DNA of 64,000 nt. Source: JBQDBK01 sp052090825 (lineage in GTDB: Bacteria; Bacillota; Clostridia; Tissierellales; Peptoniphilaceae). Of the stretch, positions 24,421-35,922 are shown piece after piece. The notes beneath the pieces are model-generated. The model was not told the DNA's origin and ran no database searches. It saw only the letters and a program-made list of their open reading frames with translations. The position numbers and the translations under genes are program-made. Where the stretch lies: positions 1 to 64,000 of the forward strand of contig JBQDBK010000007.1 in NCBI GenBank assembly GCA_052090825.1. Direction: 5' to 3'. Numbering within the stretch: position 1 is the first letter of the stretch; every line of letters starts with the position of its first letter.

Positions 24421-27400
24421 ATGAAAAAAATGATGACAATGAATGGTAATACGGCGGCGGCTTATGTAGCCTATGCTTTTACAGAAGTTGCTCCAATTTA
24501 TCCAATCACACCATCAAGTGATATGTCTGAGTTGATAGATGCTTGGGCAGCGAATGGAAAAGAAAACATATTTGGAGAGCAAGTTCAAGTAACTGAACTG
24601 CAATCAGAAGCAGGAGCAGCAGGAGCAATGCACGGAGCCCTATCTGCAGGAGCACTTTCAACATCCTTTACATCATCACAAGGGCTATTATTAATGGTTC
24701 CTAACATGTACAAAATGAGTGGAGAGTTATTACCAGGAGTTCTTCATGTAGCAGCAAGAGCTTTATCAACTCATGCTTTATCTATATTTGGAGATCATCA
24801 AGACGTTATGGCTACAAGACAAACTGGCTTTGCAATGATTTCTTCATCATCCGTACAAGAAATATTAGACCTTGGAGCAGTAGCACACTTGAGTGCAATA
24901 AAAACAAGAATTCCATTCTTACATTTCTTTGATGGATTTAGAACATCTCATGAATTCCAAAAAGTTGAAGCAGTAGACTATGAAGATTATAAAAAATTAG
25001 TAGACTTTGATGCTATTCAAGAGTATAGATTAAGTGCAATGAATCCAATGAGACCATTTACAAAAGGAACAGCACAAAACCCAGACATATATTTCCAAGG
25101 CGCTGAAGTTTCAAATAAAAAATACGAAGAAGTAGAAGAAGTTGTAGTAGATTATATGAACAAAATTTCAGAAATAACTGGAAGATCATATAAACCATTT
25201 GACTATTATGGAGCAGAAGATGCTGATAAAGTAATAATAGCAATGGGTTCAGTAAATGAAACAATAGAAGAAACTGTAAATTACTTAATGAATAAAGGGG
25301 AAAAAGTAGGTCTTATTAAAGTTAGACTATACAGACCATTCTCCAAAAAAGCTCTGCTTGAAGTAATGCCAAAATCGGTTAAAAAAATAGCAGTACTTGA
25401 CAGAACTAAAGAAAAAGGAAGTCCTTTTGAACCACTTCACTTAGATATACTAGGAGTATATAACAGCGAAGAAGTTAAACCTATTATAGTGGGTGGTAGA
25501 TACGGTCTAGGATCTAAAAACACCACACCTTCTCAAATAAAAGCGGTATATGATAACCTAGAACAAAACCAGCCTAAAGATAGATTTACAATAGGTATAA
25601 ATGATGATGTAACTCACACATCTCTAGAAGAAAAAAAACAAATAACAACAGAACCATCAGATACAATTAAATGTAAATTCTGGGGCTTTGGATCAGACGG
25701 AACAGTTGGAGCAAATAAATCAGCAATAAAAATAATTGGTGATGGAACAGATATGTATGCACAAGCTTACTTCGCATATGACTCTAAAAAATCAGGTGGA
25801 GTTACAATTTCTCACTTAAGATTTGGAAACACTCCAATCAAATCAACATATTTAATAACTAAACCGGACTTTATTTCTTGTTCTAAACAATCATACGTTT
25901 ATAACTATGACCTATTAGAAGGAATTAAAGAGGGTGGTACTTTCTTATTAAATACAATTTGGTCAGAAGAAGAATTAACAGAACACCTTCCAGCTAAATT
26001 AAAGAAAGAAATTTATGACAAAAAAGTTAACTTCTATACAATCAATGCTACAAAAATTGCAGCAGAAATAGGACTAGGTTCAAGAACAAACATGATTATG
26101 CAATCAGCCTTCTTTAAACTTTCAAAAGTACTTCCAATAGAAGATGCTACTAAGAGATTAAAAGATTCAATAAAAGCAACTTATGGTAAAAAAGGCGATA
26201 AGATTGTTAATATGAACTATGAAGCCGTAGATGCAGGTTTAGAACAACTTGTTAAGGTGGAAATACCTGAATCTTGGAAAGCTGCAAGCGAAGAAGAAAG
26301 TTCAAAAGAACTGCCAAAATATGTAAAAGAAATTCTTGAACCGCTAAACGCACAAAAAGGAGACGAAACTCCAGTTTCAGCCCTATTAAATGCAAAAGAT
26401 GGTAGAATGCCAAACGGAACAACTAGATATGAAAAAAGAGCAGTAGCAGTTAATGTACCACAATGGCAAAAAGATAACTGTATACAATGTAACCAATGTT
26501 CTTTCGTATGTCCACACGCAGTAATCAGACCATTTTTATTAGACGAAGAAGAAGTTGCAAATAAACCAGAATCTTTTGAAACAATAGATGCAAAAGGAAA
26601 AGAACTAGAAGGCTTACAATACAGAATCCAAGTATCAGTATTAGACTGTACAGGTTGCGGAAACTGTGCCGATACATGCCCAGCTAAAGAAAAAGCTCTT
26701 ATAATGAAACCACTTGGAGAAGAATTAGACCAATCAAGTAACTGGGATTATGCTATGAAAGTTGATCCAAAAGAAGACCTAGTAGCAGATAATACAGTAA
26801 AAGGCTCTCAATTTAAACAACCACTTCTTGAATTCCATGGAGCTTGTGCAGGATGTGGAGAAACACCATACGCTACACTTGTAACTCAACTATTTGGAGA
26901 TAGAATGCTTATAGCAAATGCTTCAGGATGTTCATCAATCTGGGGTGGATCTTATCCATCAACTGGATACTGTACAAACAAAGAAGGAAGAGGTCCAGCA
27001 TGGGCATCTTCACTATTTGAAGATAATGCAGAATATGGTTATGGTATGGCTCTAGCAGTTAAAAAGCTAAGAAATACTATTAAACTACAAATGGAAGAGT
27101 ACATCAAAAAGAATCCAGGCTCAAAAGCAGAAGAAAGCTTCAAAGAATGGCTTGAAAATATGAAAAATCCAGAAATAACTAAGAAACTTTACAATGAAAT
27201 AGTAGACATAGTAAAAGACTCAGATGATGCAAACCTAAAGGAAATCTATAAACTAAAAGATTATATAATCAAACAAAGTATATGGAGTTTTGGAGGAGAC
27301 GGCTGGGCTTACGATATAGGATATGGTGGACTTGACCATGTAATGGCAAGTGGAGAAGACTTTAATATTTTAGTATTTGATACAGAAGTTTACTCAAATA

Positions 27401-27921
27401 CTGGTGGACAATCATCAAAAGCAACACCAAGAGCAGCAGTTGCAAAATTTGCAGCAGGTGGAAAGAGAGTTAGAAAAAAAGACCTTGGAGCTATGTTAAT
27501 GACTTATGGTTATGTATATGTAGCACAAGTAGCTATGGGTTCAAATATGAACCAATTATTAAAGGCACTTAAAGAAGCAGAAAGCTATGATGGACCATCA
27601 ATAGTAATTTGTTATGCGCCATGTATAAACCATGGACTATTAAAAGGCATGGGCAAGAGTATAGACCAAGAAAAACGTGCGGTTGCATCAGGTTACTGGC
27701 ACCTATACAGATATAACCCAACACTTGTAGATGAAGGAAAAAATCCATTCACTCTAGATTCAAAAGAACCAACTTCATCCTTCCAAGAATTCTTAGATAG
27801 CGAAGTTAGATACACTTCACTTAAAAAGACATTCCCAGAAATAGCAGAAGAACTTTACTCTATGGCAGAAGAAGATTCTAAATTTAGGTATGATAGATAC
27901 AAAAAATTAGCTCAGGATTAA
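24421..27921 (+). CDS. nifJ: Pyruvate:ferredoxin (flavodoxin) oxidoreductase
   Basis: A single-chain 1166-residue enzyme that converts pyruvate and CoA to acetyl-CoA, CO2 and reduced ferredoxin. Domains in order: pyruvate-binding domain I (YPITPSSDMSE at about 20-30), domain II, gamma domain, a two-cluster ferredoxin domain (CIQCNQCSFVCPHA and CTGCGNCADTCPAKE, about 680-760), and the TPP domain (GDGWAYDIGYGGLDHV, about 960) with the family's C-terminal extension. The length is typical. TTTGGGGGGAAAC precedes the ATG. It is a central enzyme in anaerobic amino-acid and pyruvate fermentation. Confidence 0.98.
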   Translation: MKKMMTMNGNTAAAYVAYAFTEVAPIYPITPSSDMSELIDAWAANGKENIFGEQVQVTELQSEAGAAGAMHGALSAGALSTSFTSSQGLLLMVPNMYKMSGELLPGVLHVAARALSTHALSIFGDHQDVMATRQTGFAMISSSSVQEILDLGAVAHLSAIKTRIPFLHFFDGFRTSHEFQKVEAVDYEDYKKLVDFDAIQEYRLSAMNPMRPFTKGTAQNPDIYFQGAEVSNKKYEEVEEVVVDYMNKISEITGRSYKPFDYYGAEDADKVIIAMGSVNETIEETVNYLMNKGEKVGLIKVRLYRPFSKKALLEVMPKSVKKIAVLDRTKEKGSPFEPLHLDILGVYNSEEVKPIIVGGRYGLGSKNTTPSQIKAVYDNLEQNQPKDRFTIGINDDVTHTSLEEKKQITTEPSDTIKCKFWGFGSDGTVGANKSAIKIIGDGTDMYAQAYFAYDSKKSGGVTISHLRFGNTPIKSTYLITKPDFISCSKQSYVYNYDLLEGIKEGGTFLLNTIWSEEELTEHLPAKLKKEIYDKKVNFYTINATKIAAEIGLGSRTNMIMQSAFFKLSKVLPIEDATKRLKDSIKATYGKKGDKIVNMNYEAVDAGLEQLVKVEIPESWKAASEEESSKELPKYVKEILEPLNAQKGDETPVSALLNAKDGRMPNGTTRYEKRAVAVNVPQWQKDNCIQCNQCSFVCPHAVIRPFLLDEEEVANKPESFETIDAKGKELEGLQYRIQVSVLDCTGCGNCADTCPAKEKALIMKPLGEELDQSSNWDYAMKVDPKEDLVADNTVKGSQFKQPLLEFHGACAGCGETPYATLVTQLFGDRMLIANASGCSSIWGGSYPSTGYCTNKEGRGPAWASSLFEDNAEYGYGMALAVKKLRNTIKLQMEEYIKKNPGSKAEESFKEWLENMKNPEITKKLYNEIVDIVKDSDDANLKEIYKLKDYIIKQSIWSFGGDGWAYDIGYGGLDHVMASGEDFNILVFDTEVYSNTGGQSSKATPRAAVAKFAAGGKRVRKKDLGAMLMTYGYVYVAQVAMGSNMNQLLKALKEAESYDGPSIVICYAPCINHGLLKGMGKSIDQEKRAVASGYWHLYRYNPTLVDEGKNPFTLDSKEPTSSFQEFLDSEVRYTSLKKTFPEIAEELYSMAEEDSKFRYDRYKKLAQD

Positions 27922-27935
27922 TTCATAAAAGAACA

Positions 27936-27973
27936 AAAAGCTGACCTTTATACTATAAGGGTCAGCTTTTTAT
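27936..27973 (+). terminator. Terminator of nifJ
   Basis: AAAGCTGACC (27937-27946) pairs with GGTCAGCTTT (27960-27969), followed by TTTTA. Confidence 0.85.
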
Positions 27974-28157
27974 ATTATACAAATTTATATAATAATGAAA
28001 AGAAAGAATAAATTTATTATTATAAAAAAACCTAAAATTTCTAAATCAAATAATTGAAAAACCTAGATTTAAATGATATATTATTTAATAATATCATTTA
28101 TTTTTATACGATATCTCTATATTTGTACGTGATAAATTTTTAAAGAATTAAAACTTT

Positions 28158-28212
28158 AATTTATGAATAAAAAAACAATAAATTCAATTTGGATTAATAG
28201 TATTCATAAATT
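28158..28212 (+). promoter_or_regulatory. Stem-loop in the leader of the surface-protein gene
   Basis: AATTTATGAATA (28158-28169) pairs perfectly with TATTCATAAATT (28201-28212), and flanking AATTAAAA/TTTTAATT adds an outer helix. It lies 60 bases before the start codon of the giant surface protein. The rest of the 350-base gap (27974-28272) is AT-rich with one more palindrome near 28072-28099 and no ORF. It matches no riboswitch I know. Confidence 0.4.
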
Positions 28213-28272
28213 TTAATTTTTAAATATAAGTGTATAAAAATAGTGAGTTATAAAAATTAAGAGGGGGATAAA

Positions 28273-30768
28273 ATGGGAAATGAGAAAAAATTTTTTATAA
28301 AACGTTTTTTAGCTATGGTTTTAGCTATATTAATGTTAGTTGGAGTTTTTCCTTTAGAAGTTTTTGCAGCAGTTCAAAAGCCTAACTGGGACGAAAATAT
28401 TGAGGATAAAAATTCTAATTATTGGAAGTTACCAGAAAAAACTAAACCAGTATCAATATCTACGACGGATCCTGTCAAAACAACTTCGCTTTTATATGAG
28501 GGAAACTATGTAAATGCAGATGGAGATACAGTAATAAGAATGGTATGGAGACACAGACAAACTGTAAAATCAGCCTATTGGCAAAAAGTTTTATTAAGGT
28601 TTGATAAAGACCTTTATGATAAAATAGATTTTGAGAAAACAGTAGTCCATGGTGCAAGTGGAGATATTTCATTTGAAAATAATAATGCGGTATATACTAA
28701 ACAATTACCTTTTTACGGTAGTAATGGAATTATCCAAGGTTCTTTTGGAAGTAAAGATATAAGAATACCAATAGATTTGGTTTTAAAAGACAAGGCAAAT
28801 ATAAAAAGTTTAGTTAAGGATTATTTAGTTCAAACTAGAATTACAAATAAAAAGGAAGAATCAGTATTATCTACTTCTTTTGGGAATGAACATACTTACA
28901 CCTCTTATACTACATCTACAATTTTGCCTTTTAAATCAAAATTAAAATCTCCATCTAATAGGATTTCTTATGAGGATCAAGAGGGAAATATAAAGATTTA
29001 TGGGACAAGTAGTTTTGCAACTTATGATGATAAAAATCAAAAACTGACTATTTATTATGGATATCAAAAAAATGATACTCTAACAGGTAATGATGGAGAT
29101 CAAGGGATTCAACAAACTTTTTCAAAAGAATTTGCTGATTTACTCAAAGAAGAAAATGGGTCAGTAGGTAGAATTTACTTGGCAGACTTTAATCTTTCAC
29201 CATTTGGAAGGAACAATGGTGTAGAAATACTAAGTTCTTCATTTAATAGTACAGAGAATGGAAATAAATATATTATAGCAGCTCCTGACTCTTTTAAGGG
29301 TTTAACAGAAGAGGAGGAGAAGAAGATCATTAGAACTCCATCATTTAATAATTATTTAACTTGGGGAGCTGTAAAAAATATAGTTCGTGTTTATACAGCC
29401 TTTGAATATAATATAGATAAAGATAAATTAGAAGAGCTATATAAGGGAAGTGGAGCATCAACAGAAGGCAACTATTTGCAAAGTTTTGTAGCTAACACTG
29501 AATATATTGTCTCAAATAAAAATTGGAATAAGTATACTTATAACACCACTAGTGATAAAAAAGTAGATAAAAATGAATTTATTAAGATAAATTTTGATAA
29601 AAATTTAGGTAGAAATCAAGATATTATTCTACAGATAGGTGATATGACTTATAGTTACACTGGATACCCTTATATATCAGAAACAGATTGGAAAGGTGCC
29701 TATAAAGAAGATTCTTTTAATGTTCTATATTATGATAATATTGGAAATAATTATAGAGTTAAACTACCAGACGGCATGAAGATACCGCCAAAAACAAATA
29801 TTAATGTTTGGACTAGAAGAAGTGCAGATCCTATAGGAAATCGGAACAAAGCGACTATTAGTTTAGGAACTTCTTCTGTGATATTAGACAGTAAAGTTGC
29901 AGAAAACAAACATGTTGTAGTAGATAAATCTCAACAGCTTGTAGGTATATTAGTAGCTAAAGAAGAAAATTTACCGAAAGTTGATGAAGTATTTACTGAC
30001 ACTAAAAATTTAACAGGGCATACAAAGAGTATTCAAACAGATTTAGTTGCTAAGTATGATAATCAAACAGAAAGTAATACAGACGATTATACAGCTAGGT
30101 CGACTTCTAGCTCTAGTGCTGAAAAGGTAAGTATTGACGGAAAACCATATTTAGATAACGAGAATAATCAATTTGATGGATACAAATTCTCACTTTCTAT
30201 AAATGAATTCAAAAATAGTAACTCAGAAAGTATATCTAAATTTAAGAAAGATATGAAGATTAGTATTAGATCAGTAAAGCCAAACCTTGTGCCTAGCGAT
30301 TTTGTTAATGAGCAAGTTCAAGCAAAAGTATATTTTGATTGGAACTTCGTTGATGTAGGAGATTCTATTCCAGAGGTAGTGGAAAAGATTGCTCCATTAA
30401 ATGAAAAGTATTTAGGAGAAGCAGGATATACAGCCAATGGGTTTGAAGGGGAAAATAGACGATTGGTAGATGGAGTTTTAGCAAGCCATAATGGAGAAGC
30501 TCTTGAGGGAACGGCTTTAGCAAAAAGACAATATCCTACTAAAGAGACAGAAGAAGCAAAAAAAACAAAAATACCAGTAAGAAGTAATGGCAAAGTATTT
30601 TTAGGTTGGTCAACTAATCCTAATACGACTCAAGAAGAATTTAATAATTTAGATACAATAAAAAATGAAACCGAATTTAATGATAATTCTAAAGCTTATA
30701 AGTTTGATGAAAAAACACCTATTTATAACAGCAAAAAACTCTATGCTGTATGGGGGATCGTCAAATAG
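28273..30768 (+). CDS. Surface protein fragment 1 (signal peptide, N-terminal region)
   Basis: 831 residues from ATG 28273 (GAGGGGG upstream) to a stop caused by the frameshift. Residues 8-36 are a signal peptide with a hydrophobic core (FLAMVLAILMLVGVF) and a cleavage site near VFA-A. The body is a large beta-rich, tyrosine- and asparagine-rich region that I cannot assign to a family. The last 150 residues contain the first FLGWSTNPN...LYAVWG repeat. If the lesion is real, this piece would be secreted without any wall anchor. Confidence 0.75.
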   Translation: MGNEKKFFIKRFLAMVLAILMLVGVFPLEVFAAVQKPNWDENIEDKNSNYWKLPEKTKPVSISTTDPVKTTSLLYEGNYVNADGDTVIRMVWRHRQTVKSAYWQKVLLRFDKDLYDKIDFEKTVVHGASGDISFENNNAVYTKQLPFYGSNGIIQGSFGSKDIRIPIDLVLKDKANIKSLVKDYLVQTRITNKKEESVLSTSFGNEHTYTSYTTSTILPFKSKLKSPSNRISYEDQEGNIKIYGTSSFATYDDKNQKLTIYYGYQKNDTLTGNDGDQGIQQTFSKEFADLLKEENGSVGRIYLADFNLSPFGRNNGVEILSSSFNSTENGNKYIIAAPDSFKGLTEEEEKKIIRTPSFNNYLTWGAVKNIVRVYTAFEYNIDKDKLEELYKGSGASTEGNYLQSFVANTEYIVSNKNWNKYTYNTTSDKKVDKNEFIKINFDKNLGRNQDIILQIGDMTYSYTGYPYISETDWKGAYKEDSFNVLYYDNIGNNYRVKLPDGMKIPPKTNINVWTRRSADPIGNRNKATISLGTSSVILDSKVAENKHVVVDKSQQLVGILVAKEENLPKVDEVFTDTKNLTGHTKSIQTDLVAKYDNQTESNTDDYTARSTSSSSAEKVSIDGKPYLDNENNQFDGYKFSLSINEFKNSNSESISKFKKDMKISIRSVKPNLVPSDFVNEQVQAKVYFDWNFVDVGDSIPEVVEKIAPLNEKYLGEAGYTANGFEGENRRLVDGVLASHNGEALEGTALAKRQYPTKETEEAKKTKIPVRSNGKVFLGWSTNPNTTQEEFNNLDTIKNETEFNDNSKAYKFDEKTPIYNSKKLYAVWGIVK

Positions 30769-30884
30769 TATTAAATGCTAATCTTAAAAAAGATGAAACC
30801 GATCCGGTTGAGATAATACCTTATATAGTAGACATTGATTCCGATACAACAATAGTAGACTTACCTAGGATGTATGGAAAATAA

Positions 30885-33692
30885 GGTTTTGATCCAGAAG
30901 AAAAAACCTTACTTGGATGGTCTACAGATCCTAATGCAAGCGTACCAGATATAGAAAATGCTAATACTGGGAAATATTATTCTGATGGTTCTAAATATAA
31001 GGTAAATAAAACAGATGGGAAGTATTCTGCAGACCCAATTGAGCTTTACGCTGTTTGGAAAGACTATTTTACTGTTTCTGTAACAGATAAAAATTGGGGA
31101 GAGGCAGATAAGAGGGATATTAAGTTAGGTTTAATGTCTAGGACTGCTGTGGGTGCTCCAGGATCTGAAGTTATAAATGATCCATTAGCAGCTCACATTC
31201 CTTATTATACAAAACCAGAAGACATAAAAGATTATCCAGCTGATGGAGGAACAGTAGAGTGGAAAGTTCCAGGATATGATATAAATGGAGCAAGACTATC
31301 ATATGTTGTAGTAGAGTTAAATGATCAAACTCTTCCTATATTTGAAAATTCAAATGATTGGGCTAGTTTGGGGGTAACCCTAACAGAAACTATTGTAAAC
31401 CAAGATGGTACAGTTATTCCTGGACATAAAAGACAGATAGTATCTTTCCCGAATCCTAATGATAATGATAAAATTGATGCCTTTTCAGGAGCTACAACAA
31501 GAACAGCATTATTTAAAGGTGATGAAAAAGGTTACTATGATCAAATAGGTTATAACATTAAAATTGAAAATAAAAAAATAGTTGTACCACCTCCAGTTAT
31601 TAATCAAAGTTACGAAGAAGAGACATTTTTTGATTTTAAAATACCTGATTCTAATGAAATTAATAAGCTCACATTTAGGATAACAAGAGGAAGCGGAGTT
31701 GAGAAGATTACATTAACTAAGGATGTAAATGGTACTTGGATTTCAGATAAAGGTACTTTAATTAATAAAGATGAAACATTATTAAGAATTAAAGAGTTAG
31801 CCCCTTTTAGTAAAAATGATACTGTAGAAGGAGTTTCACATACAAAAGATGGAGATTCAGACTCTGTTACAATGAAAGTAAAAGCTAAGATAGATAGTGC
31901 AAAGCCTAAAGACGAAAAGCAAGCTTATAAAGAGGGAAATAATCTTATTATAACAGCTAAAGAGGGTGTTGAAGTACTTGGTAATGATAGTGGAGCCAAA
32001 GCACCAGAAGGGACTATTTTTGAATTATTAGTTAATAAAGGAACAGATGAAAGTCCAAATTTTGAAAAAGTTCAAGGCGTAAGTCTTACACAAAATGATG
32101 AAGGACTATTGAAATTCTCTATTCCAGAAGGAAACTTAAATCATGGAGATAAAGTTGTTATTCAACAAACTGAGCCAAGAAAATCTCCAGCTATTTCAGG
32201 AACTGTGACAGTTGACAAAGAAGGTCCTTATATTAAACTTTATGATGAAATAAATAAAACATATACTAATCAAATTAAAGTATATGAAGGTATTAAATTG
32301 CCAGCTTATACTCTAAAGACTTTTCTTGATGATCAAGCTAAAAATGAGGATTTAGCAAAGTTGGTTTTAAATGAGACAAGTTCAGGCTTAAAAATAGAGG
32401 ATCCAGAAGCTGAGAATATTCGTTGGCCAATTTATGGAGATAATACTTTAGAATATAAGGATGGAAAGTTTATAGTAACTGCAACTGATGAGTTTGGAAA
32501 TTCTAGACAAACTAGCTTTAATGAAGTTTTGTCTAAGCCTGTTAGAGGAAATATAGATCCAAATAGTCAGATACCAGATGGATTTGTGAGAATTACTTTT
32601 GATGCTTTAGAAAGTGGTCATTATGACGATAATTCTAAAAAAATGGTCTATGATGTTATTAAGGGATTAACCTGGGATCAGGCAGAGAATTCTGAGCCAA
32701 AAGTTTTAGTTCCACAGCCTAAGTATAAAAATTCAACAAAAGTTTTTGCTGGTACTTGGTCTTCAGGAACTGAAAATGGAATAAAACTTCCACCTGAAGA
32801 TTTACAAGAAAGTATTCTTGAAAATATAACTTATAGTGCAGAATATAAAGTCAGAGAAACTGACAATGTCATTAAAGCTGCGAATCCAAATGATGCAAGT
32901 GAGCAACCTTCTGGGTTTGTAAAAGTTAGTTTGCATGCAGGGGAAAATTCCGATTTTGAACATGAGCAAAGTAAAAAGCTAGTTATCTATTATGTAAATC
33001 CAGAAGCAGATATGACTTATAGGCAGTTAAAAGCTCCTTCTGTAAAAGCTACAAATGGATATGAGGTTAATAAAATAAATCCATGGTATTCTATTATAGA
33101 TGGTAAAACACAAACCATAGGAGAAGCTCAATTAGATGATCCAATAAAGACGGATATTGATATATATGTAAATCTTGTTAAAACAGTTATTGAGAATCCA
33201 AATGGAGATACTCCTCAAGAAGGTTATGTAAGGATAATTTTTGAACCTGGAGATGGTGGTAGTTTTGATCAAGGAGAAGTAGTAAAATTTGATATTCTTA
33301 AAGGAACTAGTTTAGCACGTGCTAAAGAAGCCGGATTTAAAATTCCAACACCTGAAACAGACAAAATTCATAATGGTTGGGAAGCTAAAGATACAGTATT
33401 CTTGAAAGACCTAAGTGACTATACAATTAACTTTAATGAAGATTTAACATTTATAGCCAAATATATAACAAATTCAAATGAAACAGTAATACCATACGAG
33501 CCAACAGATCCACAAAATCCAACAGATGAAAATGATGGAAATATTCCAAATGTTGATAAAGATGGAAATATAGTAGATAAAGAACAATATGTAAGAGTAG
33601 CCTTTAATGTAGCTCCAGAAAGATCTGGAACTTTGACACTAGGAAATATAGCTGAAAAAGAAGTAATATCAGCCCTAGTTAAAATCAGGTGA
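30885..33692 (+). pseudogene. Surface protein fragment 2 (repeat region)
   Basis: The frame is open from just after the TAA at 30882-30884 to 33692. The Met at 31134 is internal, with no ribosome site. It opens with a second GWSTDPN...LYAVWK repeat, followed by Ig-like or Rib-like stretches and several repeats of the type GFVRITFDA or GYVRIIFEPGDGG. It ends abruptly at ISALVKIR, where the related unit downstream reads ISLLVKKDLTWEK. Not expected to be translated on its own. Confidence 0.7.
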
Positions 33693-33866
33693 TGAAGTAA
33701 GAGTTGAAGATAAGGATAAAAACTTACCAGATGGAATGTTCAAAGTAACCGTAGTAAGAGATGAAAATTCAATTAAAGAAAATGTACTATACGGAAAAGT
33801 ATATGCAGTAGATAAAAACAATAAATTAGAACAAGAAAAGTTCCCAGTACTAGAAGCAATGGACGA

Positions 33867-35097
33867 CTACAAAGATGCAAAATGGAATGATGGGAAAAAA
33901 GATGTAACAGATCCATCACAAGAAGTAATTAACAAAGATACAATATTTACTGCAAGTGCCGTATCAACATTATTTGACAAAGATAATGTAACAGGATTAG
34001 AAATTACAACACCTCCAACAAAGGAAGACTATAAAGTAGGAGAGAATTTTGATCCAACAGGAATGGTAATCACTCTAACAGACAAAAATGGCAATACACA
34101 AGAAGTAACACCAGACAAGTTAGGTGAATATGGAATCACACTAGAACCAAAAGATAACTTACAGTTAGGAACAGATAAAATAACTGTAAAGAAAGGTGAC
34201 AACTTAAGTGATGCAACACCAATTACTGTAGTAAAGGGAAATTCTGAAAAAGATGTAATTTCATTTGTGCCAGCTGACCCAACAAATCCAGCGAATCCAG
34301 AAGACACAAATATTCCAACAAATGATAGCGACGGAAATCCTATAGATAAAAATGACTATATTCTTATTGGATTTAAGACAGAGAATGTAGACAAGGGACT
34401 ATTAACACTAGGAGAGAAAGCAGATCAAGGAGCAATCTCATTATTAGTTAAAAAAGACTTAACATGGGAAAAAGTAACAGCTCCAACACCAGTTGGGAAA
34501 GATGGAAACGAATTTTGGAAATGGACACCTGTATTACCAACATCAACAGAAACTGTTGTCAATAAATCAGTATATACAGCTAACTTTATAAAAACAGGTG
34601 ATGAAGTAAACCCTGAAGATAATTTACCAAATGGATGGTTTAAAGTAAGCGTAGAAAAAGGTACAGGAATTAAAAAAAATAATTTATTTGGAAAAACTTA
34701 TGCAGTAAAAGGTGGAAAAGTCCTAGAAGCAGGAAAGTTCCCACAATTACAAGTATCAACAAACTACAAAGATGCAAAATGGAATGATGGAGAAAAAGAT
34801 GTAGAAGATCCATCACAAGAAGTAATTAACAAAGATACAACATTTACTGCAAGTGCCGTATCAACATTATTTGACAAAGATAATGTAACAGAATTAAAAA
34901 TTACAACACCTCCAACAAAGAACGACTATAAAGTAGGAGAGAATTTTGATCCAACAGGAATGGTAATCACTCTAACAGACAAAAATGGCAATACACAAGA
35001 AGTAACACCAGACAAGTTAGGTGAATATGGAATCACACTAGAACCAAAAGATGACTTACAGTTAGGAACAAATGAAATAACTGTTAAGAAAGGTGAC
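33867..35097 (+). repeat. Direct repeat, 897-base period
   Basis: Bases 33867-34200 and 34764-35097 are nearly identical with an offset of 897 bases (299 codons, so in frame). They code for the Big_3-type domain. Such long near-identical repeats allow recombination and also assembly collapse. Confidence 0.9.
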
Positions 35098-35471
35098 TTA
35101 AGTGATACAACACCAATTACTGTAAAAGATGCACCAGTAGATGCACCAGTAGCACCAAAAGTAGATACAATAAAAGAAGGAGCAAAAGACATAAAAGTAA
35201 CAGTTCCTGAAGATGGAGATAAAATTGAAATTACTTTACCAGATGATACTAAAGTAGTAGTAGAAAAAGGTGAAGATGGAACTTGGAAGACAGAAGATGG
35301 AAAAACAGTAGTAGAAGAAGATGGAAAACTTGTTATTCCAGTAGATCCAAGTAAAGTAGTGCAAGGTGGAGAAGGTGTTATTGTAACAGTAACAGATAGT
35401 AAAACAAACAAAACATCAGATCCAGCAAAAGTAGAAGTAACAGCAGTAGATGAACCAATTGATAATAAATC

Positions 35472-35922
35472 AACAAAACCAAATGTAGACACAATAGAAG
35501 TAGGAGATACAGAAATTACAGGAACAGGTACACCAGGCGCAACTGTTACAGTAACTAACCCAGATGGAACAACAAAAGATGTAACAGTTAACCCAGATGG
35601 AACTTGGACAGTAACAATTGACAAGGCAGAAGCTGGAGATTCTTATGATATAACTCAAACAGAAGAAGGTAAGACACCAAGTGAAAAAGAAACCCAGGTA
35701 GTACTAACATCTGAACAATCAACAAAACCAAATGTAAATCCAGTAAAAGTAGGAGATACAGAAATCACAGGAACAGGTACACCAGGCGCAACTGTTACAG
35801 TAACTAACCCAGATGGAACAACAAAAGATGTAACAGTTAACCCAGATGGAACTTGGACAGTAACAATTGACAAGGTAGAAGCTGGAGATTCTTATGAGGT
35901 AACTCAAACAGAAGAAGGCAAG
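35472..35922 (+). repeat. Tandem repeat, 249-base period
   Basis: 35472-35673 and 35721-35922 match almost base for base at an offset of 249 (83 codons). Each encodes a TEITGTGTPGATVTVTNPDG-type Ig domain. Confidence 0.9.

Noticed and set aside
34926..35907. Long minus-strand open frames opposite the surface protein
   Set aside because: They arise from the repetitive, biased codon composition of the plus-strand gene; no minus-strand ribosome site or domain is seen.
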